Source: Rickettsia tillamookensis
Lineage (GTDB): Bacteria > Pseudomonadota > Alphaproteobacteria > Rickettsiales > Rickettsiaceae
Assembly: GCF_016743795.2 (NCBI RefSeq)
Contig: NZ_CP060138.2
Span: 310,001 to 374,000 of the forward strand
Direction: 5' to 3'
Length of the DNA stretch: 64,000 nucleotides
The position numbers and the translations under genes are program-made. Within the stretch, counting starts at the first letter, position 1; each line of letters begins with the position of its first letter. The notes beneath the pieces were generated by a model, which saw only the letters and a program-made list of their open reading frames with translations, was not told the DNA's origin and made no database searches. Shown one piece after another: positions 46,817-56,275 of this stretch.

Positions 46817-47512
46817 ATGAAACAATATAATGATTTATTTAAAATTATTCACCGCGAAGGATATATATTTATTGCTAGCTTTGCATTAGTAAGTTTTTTA
46901 TTAGCATCATTTAATGAAAAACTTGGCTGTATTGGATTTATTGCTACTGCTTGGTGTATTTATTTTTTCCGTAATCCTGATCGCTTTGTTCCTATAAGTG
47001 ATGATCTGGTAATAAGTCCTGCAGATGGAATAATTCAAGAAATTAAGGAAGCATTGCCACCTCCGGAATTAGGTCTTGGTGATGTGGAAATGATTAGAGT
47101 TAGTATTTTTCTAAATATTTTTAATGTCCATGTTAATAGAATCCCGGCAAACGGAAAAATTTTAGCACTTCATTATAATCCCGGAAAGTTTTTTAATGCT
47201 TCACTTGATAAAGCTAGTATTTATAATGAGCGTCAATCAGTATTAATGGAAACTGATCAAGGGCAGAAAATTGTTTTTGTTCAAATAGCTGGACTTATAG
47301 CAAGGCGTATAGTTTGTGATTTAGAAGAGGGTAATGAAGTTAAAACAGGCGAGCGATACGGTATAATTCGTTTCGGTAGCAGAGTAGATGTTTATCTACC
47401 GTTGAAAACAGCTTTATTAGTGAGTAAAGGGCAGACTGCTATAGGCGGTGAAACTATCATTGCTGATTTTGGACGTAAAAAGACAGCAGAATTTAAGTTT
47501 GAGAGGAAGTAG
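46817..47512 (+). CDS. psd: Phosphatidylserine decarboxylase, proenzyme
   Basis: A 231-residue short-form PSD that makes phosphatidylethanolamine. The self-cleavage site is Gly187-Ser188 in RFGSRVDVY; the serine becomes the pyruvoyl group. The membrane helices lie at about 15-50, and [10 protein letters not shown] and [13 protein letters not shown] are conserved. The enzyme works at the inner membrane after PssA, encoded just downstream at 47839. The two genes are normally adjacent but are separated here by a nested palindrome. Confidence 0.94.
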   Translation: MKQYNDLFKIIHREGYIFIASFALVSFLLASFNEKLGCIGFIATAWCIYFFRNPDRFVPISDDLVISPADGIIQEIKEALPPPELGLGDVEMIRVSIFLNIFNVHVNRIPANGKILALHYNPGKFFNASLDKASIYNERQSVLMETDQGQKIVFVQIAGLIARRIVCDLEEGNEVKTGERYGIIRFGSRVDVYLPLKTALLVSKGQTAIGGETIIADFGRKKTAEFKFERK

Positions 47513-47517
47513 CTATA

Positions 47518-47807
47518 CGTCATAAGCTACGGAAATTACGTAGTAATTGTACGTCCGCAGTCTCAGGAGTTTGTTTCATGAGATTGCTACGCTCCTTGCA
47601 GTCGTAGTCTTGTTGCATGGCTCAAAAAAAGCGTTCGATGTCATTCCCGCGTAGGCGGGAATCCATAAAAATAACTTAAATATTAATCATATTTGGTAAA
47701 ATAAACCTAAAAAAACAAGTTTTTTATAGGTTTTACTGGATTCCCGCCTACGCGGGAATGACATAAAACGAGCCATGCAACAAAGCCTGCAGTCGCTCGC
47801 AATGACG
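47518..47807. repeat. Nested palindromes between psd and pssA
   Basis: An outer family A copy (left end cgtcataagctacgg, right end gctcgcaatgacg) is split by a family B element at 47610-47783. An 8-base direct repeat, tgcagtcg, is found on each side (47597-47604 and 47788-47795). This explains nearly the whole 47513-47838 gap. Confidence 0.87.
47610..47783. mobile_element. Family B element inserted in a family A element
   Basis: The outer ends are ttgttgcatggctc and gagccatgcaac, and the hairpins are cattcccgcgtaggcgggaa and ttcccgcctacgcgggaatg. The middle is AT-rich, with inverted aaaacctata-type arms. Flanking tgcagtcg repeats suggest a target-site duplication. Confidence 0.85.
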
Positions 47808-47838
47808 TTCTTTATACAATACATTTTGAGTATTAAAT

Positions 47839-48606
47839 TTGTTAAAAATTCGTAAATCTATAATAACTAAGCCTGTACCTCTAATAAAATTAATTCCCAA
47901 CTTTATTACGTTGCTTGGTTTAGTAACCGGTATGAGTTCTATAAAATTTGCTTTGGATAGCAGATGGGAACTTGCGGTATATTGCATTATAGTAGCGGCA
48001 ATTGTTGACGGTATCGACGGTAGAATAGCAAGGATGCTAAATGCAGCTAGCCCATTTGGTGCAGAGCTTGATTCATTATGCGATTTTGCTAATTTCGGTA
48101 TAGCTCCTGCCTATTTAATATATTTATGGTCTTTTCAGCAATATGAATATAAGGTATTTTCATCAGCGGTAATGCTATTATTTATAGTGTGTATGGCACT
48201 ACGTTTAGCTCGCTTTAACGTTGGTATTTATCAACCGAAACAAGATAAAAAAACTGAATATTTTTTTACCGGTGTACCTGCCCCATGCGGTGCTTTACTT
48301 GCTTTAACTCCTGTAATGATAGATTTTGAAATCGGTACGTTATTAAATATCAATACCCGTACTCACACTATAACAATTAATATATATTTGGCTATTATAG
48401 CTTTTCTACTTGCTAGTAGGCTTCCTACAATCTCAACAAAAAATTTGAGTATTAAACCTGAATATTTATCGCTTGCAATGATTTTAGTTGCTATTGTTAT
48501 TATAAATCTTATCATATATCCATGGTATTCAATGCCGTTAATTGCAGTTATATATATTCTTTCTATACCAATTTGTTATTTTTTAAAACATAGAGGGTAT
48601 TGGTAA
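47839..48606 (+). CDS. pssA: CDP-diacylglycerol--serine O-phosphatidyltransferase
   Basis: A 255-residue integral membrane enzyme with the CDP-alcohol phosphotransferase signature DGIDGRIARMLNAASPFGAE followed by LDSLCD. It makes phosphatidylserine, the substrate of Psd encoded upstream. About seven membrane helices are visible. The best start is a TTG at 47839, just after the palindrome; no ATG precedes the conserved N-terminus (PLIKLIPNFITLLGLVTGMSS). The insertion may have changed its leader and start context. Confidence 0.93.
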   Translation: MLKIRKSIITKPVPLIKLIPNFITLLGLVTGMSSIKFALDSRWELAVYCIIVAAIVDGIDGRIARMLNAASPFGAELDSLCDFANFGIAPAYLIYLWSFQQYEYKVFSSAVMLLFIVCMALRLARFNVGIYQPKQDKKTEYFFTGVPAPCGALLALTPVMIDFEIGTLLNINTRTHTITINIYLAIIAFLLASRLPTISTKNLSIKPEYLSLAMILVAIVIINLIIYPWYSMPLIAVIYILSIPICYFLKHRGYW

Positions 48607-48614
48607 AGTTAATT

Positions 48615-49667
48615 ATGCCTAGTGTATTACAACAAGCTATCGACAAATATAAACATCATCCATTTACTAAATATGTAATTATTATAGCCTTAATAATATT
48701 TATTTATTTGGGATATAGAATTTATGTTTGGGCAAATACACAATCCACGGATAATGCTTACATAGATGCAGATATTTCAAATGTTAGTGCTGAAGTTAGC
48801 GGTGTTTTAACAAAGTTATTTGTTACAGATAATACTAAAGTTAATAAAGGTGATCTGATAGGAGAAATTGACGATAGAGATTATAAGGCAAAGCTTGCAG
48901 CACTTGAAGCATCTATTGAAGCTTGCATAAAAAATATAGAAATTATAGAGCAAAAAATCTCAATAGGGCAGATTAGCCTAGAGCAGGCGGCTGAAAAATT
49001 AAAGCTTACTAAAATAAGCTTTGATATTGTTTCAACAGATTTTACTAGAGTGCAGGAATTAAATAAGGCAAAATTTGCTAGCTCTAAAACGTTAGATGAT
49101 TCTAAAAACGCATATCAAAAAGCCAAAACGGATTATAAACAAGCACAGTTAGATTTAGATATATCTAAGCAAAATTTACAACTTCTTGAGCTTGAAAAAG
49201 CAGCAGAACAGGAAAAACTTAAAGAGCTAACGGAAAACAAAAAAGTAACGTTAAGGAGCTTACAAAATACTAAACTTATTGCTATGGTACCCGGTATATT
49301 CGGTAATAGTAGTTTAGAAGTCGGAAATTATATAGTACCGGGTAGGGCGTTGTTTTCTATAGTTCAAGATAATACTATGTATATTCAGGCTAATTTTAAA
49401 GAAACGCAAATTAAGAAATTTAAGTCCGGCATGAAAGTCAAAATTGAATTTGATGCTTTGCCTAAAAAAATAATTTACGGGGAGATTCGTAATATCGCTC
49501 CTGCTACCGGTTCTAAATTTAGTTTAATCCCTCCCGATAATGCTACAGGTAATTTTACTAAAATCGTACAACGTGTCCCTGTTTTAATAGATTTTGAATC
49601 CCCAAATGCTAATCTAGTCCCCGGCATGTCAGCAATAGTATCAATCAGAACCGATCAAAAGACATAA
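48615..49667 (+). CDS. emrA: EmrA/HlyD-type membrane fusion protein
   Basis: A 350-residue periplasmic adaptor. The ATG at 48615 is preferred; a TTG at 48600 would overlap pssA. One membrane helix (KYVIIIALIIFIYLGYRIY) sits near the N-terminus, followed by the biotinyl-lipoyl segment (STDNAYIDADISNVSAEVSG), a long coiled coil (about 80-210) and a beta-barrel ending in LVPGMSAIVSIRTD. It links an inner membrane pump to TolC. No EmrB-type pump gene follows, so its partner must be elsewhere. Confidence 0.92.
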   Translation: MPSVLQQAIDKYKHHPFTKYVIIIALIIFIYLGYRIYVWANTQSTDNAYIDADISNVSAEVSGVLTKLFVTDNTKVNKGDLIGEIDDRDYKAKLAALEASIEACIKNIEIIEQKISIGQISLEQAAEKLKLTKISFDIVSTDFTRVQELNKAKFASSKTLDDSKNAYQKAKTDYKQAQLDLDISKQNLQLLELEKAAEQEKLKELTENKKVTLRSLQNTKLIAMVPGIFGNSSLEVGNYIVPGRALFSIVQDNTMYIQANFKETQIKKFKSGMKVKIEFDALPKKIIYGEIRNIAPATGSKFSLIPPDNATGNFTKIVQRVPVLIDFESPNANLVPGMSAIVSIRTDQKT

Positions 49668-49779
49668 TTTTCGTCAAAAATAGCAATAATTATTCTACTA
49701 AAAGTATACATTCTAGTATTATTTACTTATTACTTAAAAAGTTATATAATATAAGTAATACTAAAAAGTAATAATTAAT

Positions 49780-50658
49780 ATGCAAAGATATTTAGATCCT
49801 ACAAATGATAGTTTATTTAAAAAAATCTTTCGTGATTTAGAAAGGTTAAAGGAATTTATCAATGCAGTTCTTGAATTACCTGAGGGGTTTAGAATTAAAG
49901 AAATAGAATTTATACCTGTAGAGCAAGTACCTATTATTGATAAAGGGAAAAAAAGCATATTTGATTTAAAGGTTAAAGATGAAGCCGGTAGCTGGTATAT
50001 AATCGAAATGCAAAAAAGAAATGAAAGCGATTATTTAAAAAGAGTACAATATTATTCGGCTCATTCATACGTACAGCAACTGACTAAAGGGATAAAGCAT
50101 AAAGATTTATTACCGGTAATAGTTATTTCACTTATTAAGACTAAAATGTTTGACGACGAAGTACCTTGTATAAGTCTTCATAAAATGCTTGAAACTAAAA
50201 CAAATAAGCAATATTTATTTGATTTTTCCTATGTGTTTATAGAGCTTAAAAAGTTTGATAAAGATAAGTTTGATAGTACTATAGATGAGTGGCTACATTT
50301 ATTTAAGTGTGCAGAAAACGAAACTAGTCCGCCTGCAAATATAAAGAGCGAGAAAGTACTAGATGCGTATAATGTAATTGAAATGCACAACCTCACGCCC
50401 GAAGAATACGACGCCTACATAAGAGCAAAATTAATGGAAGATGCTGAAGAAATAGCTTTAGAAGAAAAATTTGAAAAAGGTAAAGCAGAGGGTAAAGCTG
50501 AGGGGAAAGTAGAAGGTAAAGTCGAGGGTAAAGCAGAATTAATACAAATGATGCTAAAACAAGGTAAAACTGTTCAGCAAATAATAGAGTTCACAGGATT
50601 ATCTAAAGAAGAAATAGAACAGCTAAAAGCAAAAATAGAAAATTCTAAAGCTAGTTGA
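49780..50658 (+). CDS. Rpn-family recombination-promoting nuclease / transposase-like protein
   Basis: A 292-residue member of the PD-(D/E)xK 'transposase' (Rpn/YhgA) family. The opening YLDPTNDSLFKKIFRD and the nuclease core FDLKVKDEAGSWYIIEMQKR (Asp, then Glu-x-Gln) are characteristic. The C-terminal region has a run of GKAEGK(A/V)EGK repeats (about 233-250), which vary in number in this family, and a helix like TVQQIIEFTGLSKEEIEQLK. Rpn proteins cut DNA and promote RecA-independent recombination. It may help shuffle repeats in this repeat-rich genome, which is speculation. Confidence 0.9.
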   Translation: MQRYLDPTNDSLFKKIFRDLERLKEFINAVLELPEGFRIKEIEFIPVEQVPIIDKGKKSIFDLKVKDEAGSWYIIEMQKRNESDYLKRVQYYSAHSYVQQLTKGIKHKDLLPVIVISLIKTKMFDDEVPCISLHKMLETKTNKQYLFDFSYVFIELKKFDKDKFDSTIDEWLHLFKCAENETSPPANIKSEKVLDAYNVIEMHNLTPEEYDAYIRAKLMEDAEEIALEEKFEKGKAEGKAEGKVEGKVEGKAELIQMMLKQGKTVQQIIEFTGLSKEEIEQLKAKIENSKAS

Positions 50659-50662
50659 TTAA

Positions 50663-50866
50663 TTATTTACCGCTTAACTCTGTTAATTCTTTTTTTAGTT
50701 TTATTACTAAAGTTTGTAATTTTTCAAATTCTTCGCGAGTGACGTAATTACCTTTAAGTATTTTATCCTCAATTATGCCACAGCTTTTATCCGCTATACT
50801 ATTTAAGGCTTTTTGTGCGACAACGCTAGCTCCAACGGCTACTTTTAAAATATTATTTGTTTTCAT
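50663..50866 (-). CDS. Small UbiK/BMFP-like accessory protein
   Basis: A 67-residue helical protein. The C-terminal segment YVTREEFEKLQTLVIKLKKE matches the coiled-coil end of UbiK/BMFP-domain proteins (VxREEFE...), which trimerise and assist ubiquinone synthesis. The N-terminal part is hydrophobic-amphipathic. Its start overlaps the stop of bolA by 4 bases. The family match is from a short motif. Confidence 0.65.
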   Translation of the reverse strand: MKTNNILKVAVGASVVAQKALNSIADKSCGIIEDKILKGNYVTREEFEKLQTLVIKLKKELTELSGK

Positions 50867-51105
50867 ATTACCTCTATAGATAAAGCATGTAAGCCGCTAT
50901 TAAATTCATCGGCAAGTAAGTTATTAATAGTGCGATGATTGGCAATTAGGCTTTTTCCCTGTAATGTTTCTGCAGCAATTCTTATTTTTATATGGCTGTG
51001 AATTCCGTCATAATGACTAGCATGTTTATAGCTTTCATCTATTATTTCTTGAAAATGTGGTTTTAACACACTTAATTTTTCTTGTATCCTTTCTATACGG
51101 CTCAT
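50863..51105 (-). CDS. bolA: BolA-family protein
   Basis: An 80-residue BolA-like protein. The class II KH-like fold is visible, with DESYKHASHYDGIHSHIKIR carrying the SHxxH-type region and the conserved NHRTINNLLADEFNSGLHAL block. BolA proteins pair with monothiol glutaredoxins to move iron-sulphur clusters. The downstream UbiK-like gene is translationally coupled (ATGA). Confidence 0.9.
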   Translation of the reverse strand: MSRIERIQEKLSVLKPHFQEIIDESYKHASHYDGIHSHIKIRIAAETLQGKSLIANHRTINNLLADEFNSGLHALSIEVI

Positions 51106-51159
51106 ATTTTTATTTCATTTACAGTAAAAATGTCTTAATATTCTTAAGTATATAATTTT

Positions 51160-52413
51160 ATGATAAAAATGGCAATGTCGGAATTAATAACGGATTATAA
51201 AGATTTACAAGATGAGATAGATAAATTGGGAAAAGGCGTATGTTTTGCTTGTAGATTAGTTAATTATGATGAAATAGAATTTATAGAGCAGGATAAGCAT
51301 TTTATAATTGAAGATTTAGATCAAATCATTGAAGATGTAAGCAAAGAACTTAATATTTTTTCAAAGTTTAAGAAAATAAAGAAAGATAGAATATTATTTA
51401 TCCTAAATACTACTGATTCTGACTTAATTAAAAATTTTGCTAGAAAATTATATTTATTTTCACAGCTTTATATTAATGAACAGAAGCCGGCAATTTATAT
51501 GAATTGTTATATTGCTAGTATTAAATTTCCAAAAGTAAGTAATAATGCTAAGGAAATTGAAAAAACATTAAATATGTTACTTTCACAAAATAATAATTAT
51601 TATTACCGTGAATATAGCAGTACAGAACATGATTTGGAAAATATAAGAAAATCTAATCTTCAGCTTAACTTATTAAGACAAGCCTTAGCAAAAAAGACTA
51701 TGCGATTTGCTTATCAGCCTATAATAGATCGTAGTACCATGAAAGTTCATTATTATGAATGTCTGCTTCGTATACCTGACGAGAGCGGCGTTTATATTTC
51801 AGTAGGTCCTATAATCCCTATTGCTGAAAATAAAGGATTAATTTTTATAATTGATCAAATTGTTTTGGAAATGACTGTTAACGAACTTGCAAGCAACCCA
51901 AACTTAATGTTAGCCGTTAATATTTCAAATATAGGAACAGGCGATGAAGCTTTGTGGGAAATAGCAGAAAACTTATTAAAAGCTCATAATGTTCGGGATC
52001 GTTTAATTATTGAAATTACAGAAACTTCTTTCAATGAGAATTATGATAAAATAACTTTATTTATTAATAAACTACGTAAGTACGGATGTAAATTTGCATT
52101 AGACGATTTTGGCTCGGGTTTTACTTCTTTTAAACAACTTCAAAGCTTACCAATTGATATTATCAAAATTGACGGTAAATATGTACGTAGTATTACAAGT
52201 GATGTACAAAGTAGGTATTTCGTAGAAAGATTAATTAAAATTTCAGAAGATTTAGGTATTGAAACAGTAGCTGAATTCGTAGAAAACGGAGAAATAGCCA
52301 AATTTTTAATTGATCTAAAAGTCGGTGGGTTACAAGGGAACTTCTATTCCGAAGCAAAGTTTAATAGAACTGATGTCATCCCGTGGCTTGACCACGGGAT
52401 CCAGAAAAAATAA
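51160..52413 (+). CDS. EAL-domain cyclic-di-GMP phosphodiesterase with a palindrome-derived tail
   Basis: A 417-residue protein. The first 170 residues may be a degenerate sensor or GGDEF-like region. The EAL domain spans about 180-400: ECLLR at 200-204 in place of EALLR, Asn254, DDFGSG at 315-320, Lys336 in IKIDG, and AEFVEN with GLQGNFYSEA at the end. The catalytic residues look intact, so it should cleave c-di-GMP and oppose PleD. The last 13 or so residues (DVIPWLDHGIQKK) are encoded by a family B palindrome at 52375. After that element, a different frame could encode KGLDNLHKNLYAELNFK up to 52528, possibly the displaced original end. Confidence 0.92.
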   Translation: MIKMAMSELITDYKDLQDEIDKLGKGVCFACRLVNYDEIEFIEQDKHFIIEDLDQIIEDVSKELNIFSKFKKIKKDRILFILNTTDSDLIKNFARKLYLFSQLYINEQKPAIYMNCYIASIKFPKVSNNAKEIEKTLNMLLSQNNNYYYREYSSTEHDLENIRKSNLQLNLLRQALAKKTMRFAYQPIIDRSTMKVHYYECLLRIPDESGVYISVGPIIPIAENKGLIFIIDQIVLEMTVNELASNPNLMLAVNISNIGTGDEALWEIAENLLKAHNVRDRLIIEITETSFNENYDKITLFINKLRKYGCKFALDDFGSGFTSFKQLQSLPIDIIKIDGKYVRSITSDVQSRYFVERLIKISEDLGIETVAEFVENGEIAKFLIDLKVGGLQGNFYSEAKFNRTDVIPWLDHGIQKK

Positions 52414-52474
52414 CTTTTAATATCAATGATTTTAATATTTAAAGCTGGATCCCGTGGTCAAGCCACGGGATGAC
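52375..52474. repeat. Family B element at the 3' end of the EAL gene
   Basis: The left hairpin cccgtggcttgaccacggg and the right hairpin cccgtggtcaagccacggg are framed by gtcatc and gatgac. The EAL gene's stop codon (52411-52413) lies within it. Confidence 0.9.
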
Positions 52475-52538
52475 AAAGGACTTGACAACCTACATAAAAA
52501 CCTCTATGCAGAACTCAACTTTAAATGATTAAACTTAG

Positions 52539-53972
52539 ATGCTGTTACTTGAATTAAAAAAAACTAATCAAACCTTAGAAACTATACATTTTATAGGTAT
52601 CGGCGGTGTTGGAATGAGCGGTATTGCTGAGATATTACATAACCTAGGTTATAAAGTACAAGGTTCCGATCTAGTAGAAAATTATAATACTAAAAGACTT
52701 GAGTCATACGGCATTAAAATATTTTTAGGACACGCCGAGCAGAACATTACCAATGTTTCGTATGTTGTTATTTCATCGGCAATTAATTCAAATAATCCTG
52801 AAATAAAAGAGGCATTAGAGCGTAAAATTCCGATTATTAGGCGTGCGGAAATGCTTGCTGAGCTTATGAGATTAAAATGTTCCGTAGCAGTTTCAGGATC
52901 GCACGGTAAAACCACTACTACTTCTTTAGTTGCTTGCTTATTTGAGGCAGCTGGTTTATGTCCTACGGTTATTAATGGCGGGATTATAAATAATAAATCG
53001 ACTAATGCATATCTTGGTTCAAGTAATTATTTAATTGCGGAGGCTGATGAATCGGATGCGACGTTTATTCATATTCCATCAACTATAGCGATAATAACTA
53101 ATATTGATCCTGAGCATTTAGATTATTACAAAGATTTTGAAACATTAATTGGTGCATTTAAAAGCTTTATTACTAATTTGCCGTTTTACGGTTTTGCTGT
53201 TTGTTGTATTGATCATAAAATAGTTCGTAAATTAGTAGATGATATTACCGAAAGGAAGATTGTTACTTATGGAATCGATTCGGAAGATGCTCATATTATA
53301 GCGTTTAATATTAACACTGATATTGCTTCCTCTACTTTTGACGTAAAAATTAGTCTACCAAATGTACTAGGTACAACGATTATTGAAAAAATTACTATTC
53401 CAACGCCCGGAAGACATAATATTTTAAATAGTCTTGCTGCAATTGCCGTTGGGATAGAATTAGATTTCGGTATTAAAGCTATTAAAAACGGTTTTAATAA
53501 TTTTAAAGGAGTGAAGAGGAGATTTACTAAAGTAGCGGAATATAATAAGGCGGTGGTTATCGATGATTACGCTCATCACCCCGAGGAAATCAAAGCAACA
53601 CTTGCGACGGCTAAAAATATAGCAAATAAACAAAACGGTAAAGTTATTGCTATTTTTCAGCCTCACAGATATTCAAGAATGCAGCATTTATTTGATGATT
53701 TTATGTTTTGCTTTGCTGATGCCGATATACTCTATATTACCGATATATATGCTGCAGGAGAAGAGCCTATAGAAGGGATTACAAGTCAAAATTTAGTTGA
53801 TAAAATTGCTAAGAATAAGCATCACGATAAAGCAAATTTTCTAGCACAGCTAGATGATGCGGTCGGGGTTATTATAGATAATGCAGCTTCCGGTGATATG
53901 ATAATTATGATGGGAGCAGGTAATATTTCAAGTTTTGCAAATGAATTACCAAAAAAATTCGGTAATTTGTGA
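52539..53972 (+). CDS. murC: UDP-N-acetylmuramate--L-alanine ligase
   Basis: A 477-residue Mur ligase that adds L-Ala to UDP-MurNAc. The N-terminal [17 protein letters not shown] is diagnostic of MurC, the ATP loop is GSHGKTTTT, and the C-terminal [10 protein letters not shown] and [10 protein letters not shown] blocks are complete. It starts the murC-murB-ddl-ftsQ-ftsA run and overlaps murB by a base (TGATG). Confidence 0.96.
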   Translation: MLLLELKKTNQTLETIHFIGIGGVGMSGIAEILHNLGYKVQGSDLVENYNTKRLESYGIKIFLGHAEQNITNVSYVVISSAINSNNPEIKEALERKIPIIRRAEMLAELMRLKCSVAVSGSHGKTTTTSLVACLFEAAGLCPTVINGGIINNKSTNAYLGSSNYLIAEADESDATFIHIPSTIAIITNIDPEHLDYYKDFETLIGAFKSFITNLPFYGFAVCCIDHKIVRKLVDDITERKIVTYGIDSEDAHIIAFNINTDIASSTFDVKISLPNVLGTTIIEKITIPTPGRHNILNSLAAIAVGIELDFGIKAIKNGFNNFKGVKRRFTKVAEYNKAVVIDDYAHHPEEIKATLATAKNIANKQNGKVIAIFQPHRYSRMQHLFDDFMFCFADADILYITDIYAAGEEPIEGITSQNLVDKIAKNKHHDKANFLAQLDDAVGVIIDNAASGDMIIMMGAGNISSFANELPKKFGNL

Positions 53973-54856
53973 TGACTTTACCGATAGTAAAAGGCGAGTA
54001 TAAAAAAGATTATAATTTAAAACATCTGACATGGTTTAAAGTAGGCGGTAATGCCGAAATTTTCTTTAAACCTTTTGATGGTGAAGATTTAGCAAGTTTC
54101 TTAATACAAAATAAGCAAAAATTACCTATAACTACTTTTGGTGCAGGCTCAAACATTATTATAAGAGACGGCGGCATAGAAGGGGTCGTTATAAAACTTG
54201 GTCAGAATTTTAGTAATATTGAGTTTATAGATGATCATCTAATAGTAGGGAGCAGCTGCCTTAATTATAATTTAGCAAAATTCTGTCAAGCAAATGCTAT
54301 TTCCGGTTTTGAGTTTTTAGTAGGTATTCCTGGTACTATCGGTGGCGGTGTTGCTATGAATGCCGGTGCTTATGGTTCTGAATTTAAGGATATCATAGTT
54401 AGAATAGAAGCGATTGATTTTGCAGGAAACTTTTTAACATTCACAAATGAAGAAATCGGTTTTAAATATCGTGGTAACAATTTACCAAAGGATTTAATTA
54501 TTCTCAAAGCCGTTTTTAAAGTAAATAAAGGCGATAGTGAGAATATATTATTACGGATGAACGAAATAAATAACGCAAGATCAGCTACGCAGCCTATTAA
54601 AGAGCGTACAGGCGGTAGTACTTTTGCGAATCCTGAAGGGCTTAAATCTTGGGAACTTATTGACAAAGCAGGACTTAGAGGCTATAGAATAGGCGGTGCT
54701 TCGATGTCAGAACTTCATTGTAATTTTATGATAAATAACGGTGATGCTACCGCTAAGGATTTAGAAGATTTAGGTGATTTCGTCCGGCAGAAAGTATTTG
54801 AAGATAGTGGTGTTAAGTTAGAGTGGGAAATAAAACGTTTGGGTAGGTATGTTTAA
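53972..54856 (+). CDS. murB: UDP-N-acetylenolpyruvoylglucosamine reductase
   Basis: A 294-residue FAD enzyme that makes UDP-MurNAc. The ATG at 53972 overlaps the murC stop; an in-frame GTG at 53969 is the alternative. Conserved parts are TWFKVGGNAEIFFKP, GAGSNIIIRDGG, GIPGTIGGGVAMNAGAYG, KYRGN-like (FKYRGNN) and RTGGSTFANPEG with the proton-donating serine. A nuclease-bearing palindromic element separates it from ddl. Confidence 0.96.
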   Translation: MTLPIVKGEYKKDYNLKHLTWFKVGGNAEIFFKPFDGEDLASFLIQNKQKLPITTFGAGSNIIIRDGGIEGVVIKLGQNFSNIEFIDDHLIVGSSCLNYNLAKFCQANAISGFEFLVGIPGTIGGGVAMNAGAYGSEFKDIIVRIEAIDFAGNFLTFTNEEIGFKYRGNNLPKDLIILKAVFKVNKGDSENILLRMNEINNARSATQPIKERTGGSTFANPEGLKSWELIDKAGLRGYRIGGASMSELHCNFMINNGDATAKDLEDLGDFVRQKVFEDSGVKLEWEIKRLGRYV

Positions 54857-54879
54857 ATAATTATGGTTTGAAGCCCTCG

Positions 54880-55257
54880 GTGTCATCCCGTGGCTTGTCC
54901 ACGGGATCCAGAAATTTAATAATATAATGAAACAATATTATGTATATATATTAGCTAGTAAACGTAATGGTACATTATATATTGGAGTAACTTCAAATAT
55001 TATAAAACGTATTTATGAGCATAAACATAAGATAATTAAAGGATTTTCTTCTAAGTATAGCATAAATAAATTAGTTTATTTTGAACAATATGATGATGTT
55101 ATAGCTGCAATTAATCGAGAAAAATTATTAAAAGAATATAAAAGATAGTGGAAATTAAATTTAATTGAATCTCAAAATCCGGAATGGCATGATTTATATG
55201 AAAAAATTATTTTATAATTTTTTTTCTGGATACCGTGGACAAGCCACGGTATGACAC
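54880..55257 (+). mobile_element. Family B element carrying a GIY-YIG endonuclease gene
   Basis: The inverted arms at 54880-54914 and 55223-55257 are 35 bases each and match at 33. Each arm is itself a hairpin (ccgtggcttgtccacgg). The two differences between the arms are a C/G versus A/T pair that keeps each hairpin stem intact. Between the arms is a GIY-YIG gene (54927-55217). Left outer sequence ccctcgg(tgtcat) matches the short B copy at 40319-40482. The layout equals the non-coding B copies, with a gene in place of the short middle. Confidence 0.82.
54927..55217 (+). pseudogene. GIY-YIG endonuclease (URI-like) with an in-frame TAG
   Basis: The ATG at 54927 opens a protein with the GIY-YIG start KQYYVYILASKRNGTLYIGV, followed by the Arg in TSNIIKRIYEHK, the SSKYSINKLVYFE segment and a Glu in NREKLLKEYKR. 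A TAG at 55146-55148 ends it at 73 residues. The same frame continues for 22 codons ([20 protein letters not shown] then IL) to a TAA at 55215-55217, matching the usual tail of this family. The stop is therefore a recent single-base lesion, although the 73-residue form keeps most of the catalytic core. The gene lies wholly between the arms of a palindromic element. Confidence 0.82.
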
Positions 55258-55306
55258 GGAACGTAACAACTGCAGGACGACAATATATAGAATAAAAGCA
55301 AATAAT

Positions 55307-56275
55307 ATGAAATATCAAACACATTGGGTGGAACATTCTGAAGTCAAAATATTAAGTACTACCGGTAAAAAACATATAGCGTTAGTAGCGGGCGGTATGT
55401 CTGCTGAGCGTGAAGTATCGTTAGTATCAAGCGAAGGAGTTAGTAAAGCCTTAATTGAATTAGGATATAAAGTTACCTTTATTGATATGGGAGCGGATAT
55501 TGCGGTTAAATTACAGGAAATAAAACCTGATATTGTTTTTAATTGTTTGCACGGTACATACGGCGAAGACGGTAACTTACCGGGGTTATTAAATATACTT
55601 CGTATCCCATATACTCATAGCGGGCTTTTTGCGTCTTGTATAGCCTTTAATAAGATATATTCTAAGGGTATTATGGGAGCAATAAGAGATATACACCTTC
55701 AAGAAGAATTTGTCGTAATTAATAAAGAAGATAATATAAAAATCGATCCGATACCAAGACCGTATGTTATTAAACCATTAACTCAAGGATCAAGTATCGG
55801 TATTGAAATAGTATTTAAGGAAGATAATTTTAACTTTGCTGATTACAATTTCCCTTACGGTAACGAAATAATAGTTGAGAGATATATTAAGGGTCGTGAA
55901 CTGCAAGTAGCCTTGTTGAATGGTAAAGCTTTAGGAGCTTTAGAAATTCAGCTTCTCAAGAATCGCTTTTATGATTATGAAACCAAATATACTGAAGGAT
56001 TAGCTAAACATTTGTGTCCAGCTCCATTAACTAAAGATTTATATCAGAAACTATTAGGGGCTTCTGAAGAAATTTATCGGGCTATTGGTTGTAGAGGGGT
56101 AGCAAGGGCAGAATTTATTTTAGAAGATCAGACAAATAAATTATATCCTTTGGAGATAAATACTCACCCAGGTATGACGCCTTTATCAATAGTGCCGGGA
56201 ATTGCAGCTTATGCAGGGATAAATTTTACTAACTTAATTGAAGAAATTATAAAGACGGCAAGCTTTGAATCATGA
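55307..56275 (+). CDS. ddl: D-alanine--D-alanine ligase
   Basis: A 322-residue ATP-grasp ligase that makes the D-Ala-D-Ala dipeptide. The ATG at 55307 gives the usual length; a start at 55235 would translate the arm of the upstream palindrome. Conserved parts are [51 protein letters not shown], and the end AEFILED with [19 protein letters not shown]. The stop overlaps ftsQ as ATGA. Confidence 0.95.
   Translation: MKYQTHWVEHSEVKILSTTGKKHIALVAGGMSAEREVSLVSSEGVSKALIELGYKVTFIDMGADIAVKLQEIKPDIVFNCLHGTYGEDGNLPGLLNILRIPYTHSGLFASCIAFNKIYSKGIMGAIRDIHLQEEFVVINKEDNIKIDPIPRPYVIKPLTQGSSIGIEIVFKEDNFNFADYNFPYGNEIIVERYIKGRELQVALLNGKALGALEIQLLKNRFYDYETKYTEGLAKHLCPAPLTKDLYQKLLGASEEIYRAIGCRGVARAEFILEDQTNKLYPLEINTHPGMTPLSIVPGIAAYAGINFTNLIEEIIKTASFES

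Noticed and set aside
50480..50545. Repeat run coding GKAEGK-type units as a separate mobile repeat
   Set aside because: It is a low-complexity linker normal for the Rpn/YhgA nuclease family.
55235..55306. Longer ddl start
   Set aside because: It begins inside the arm of the nuclease-bearing element; the ATG at 55307 fits the family.
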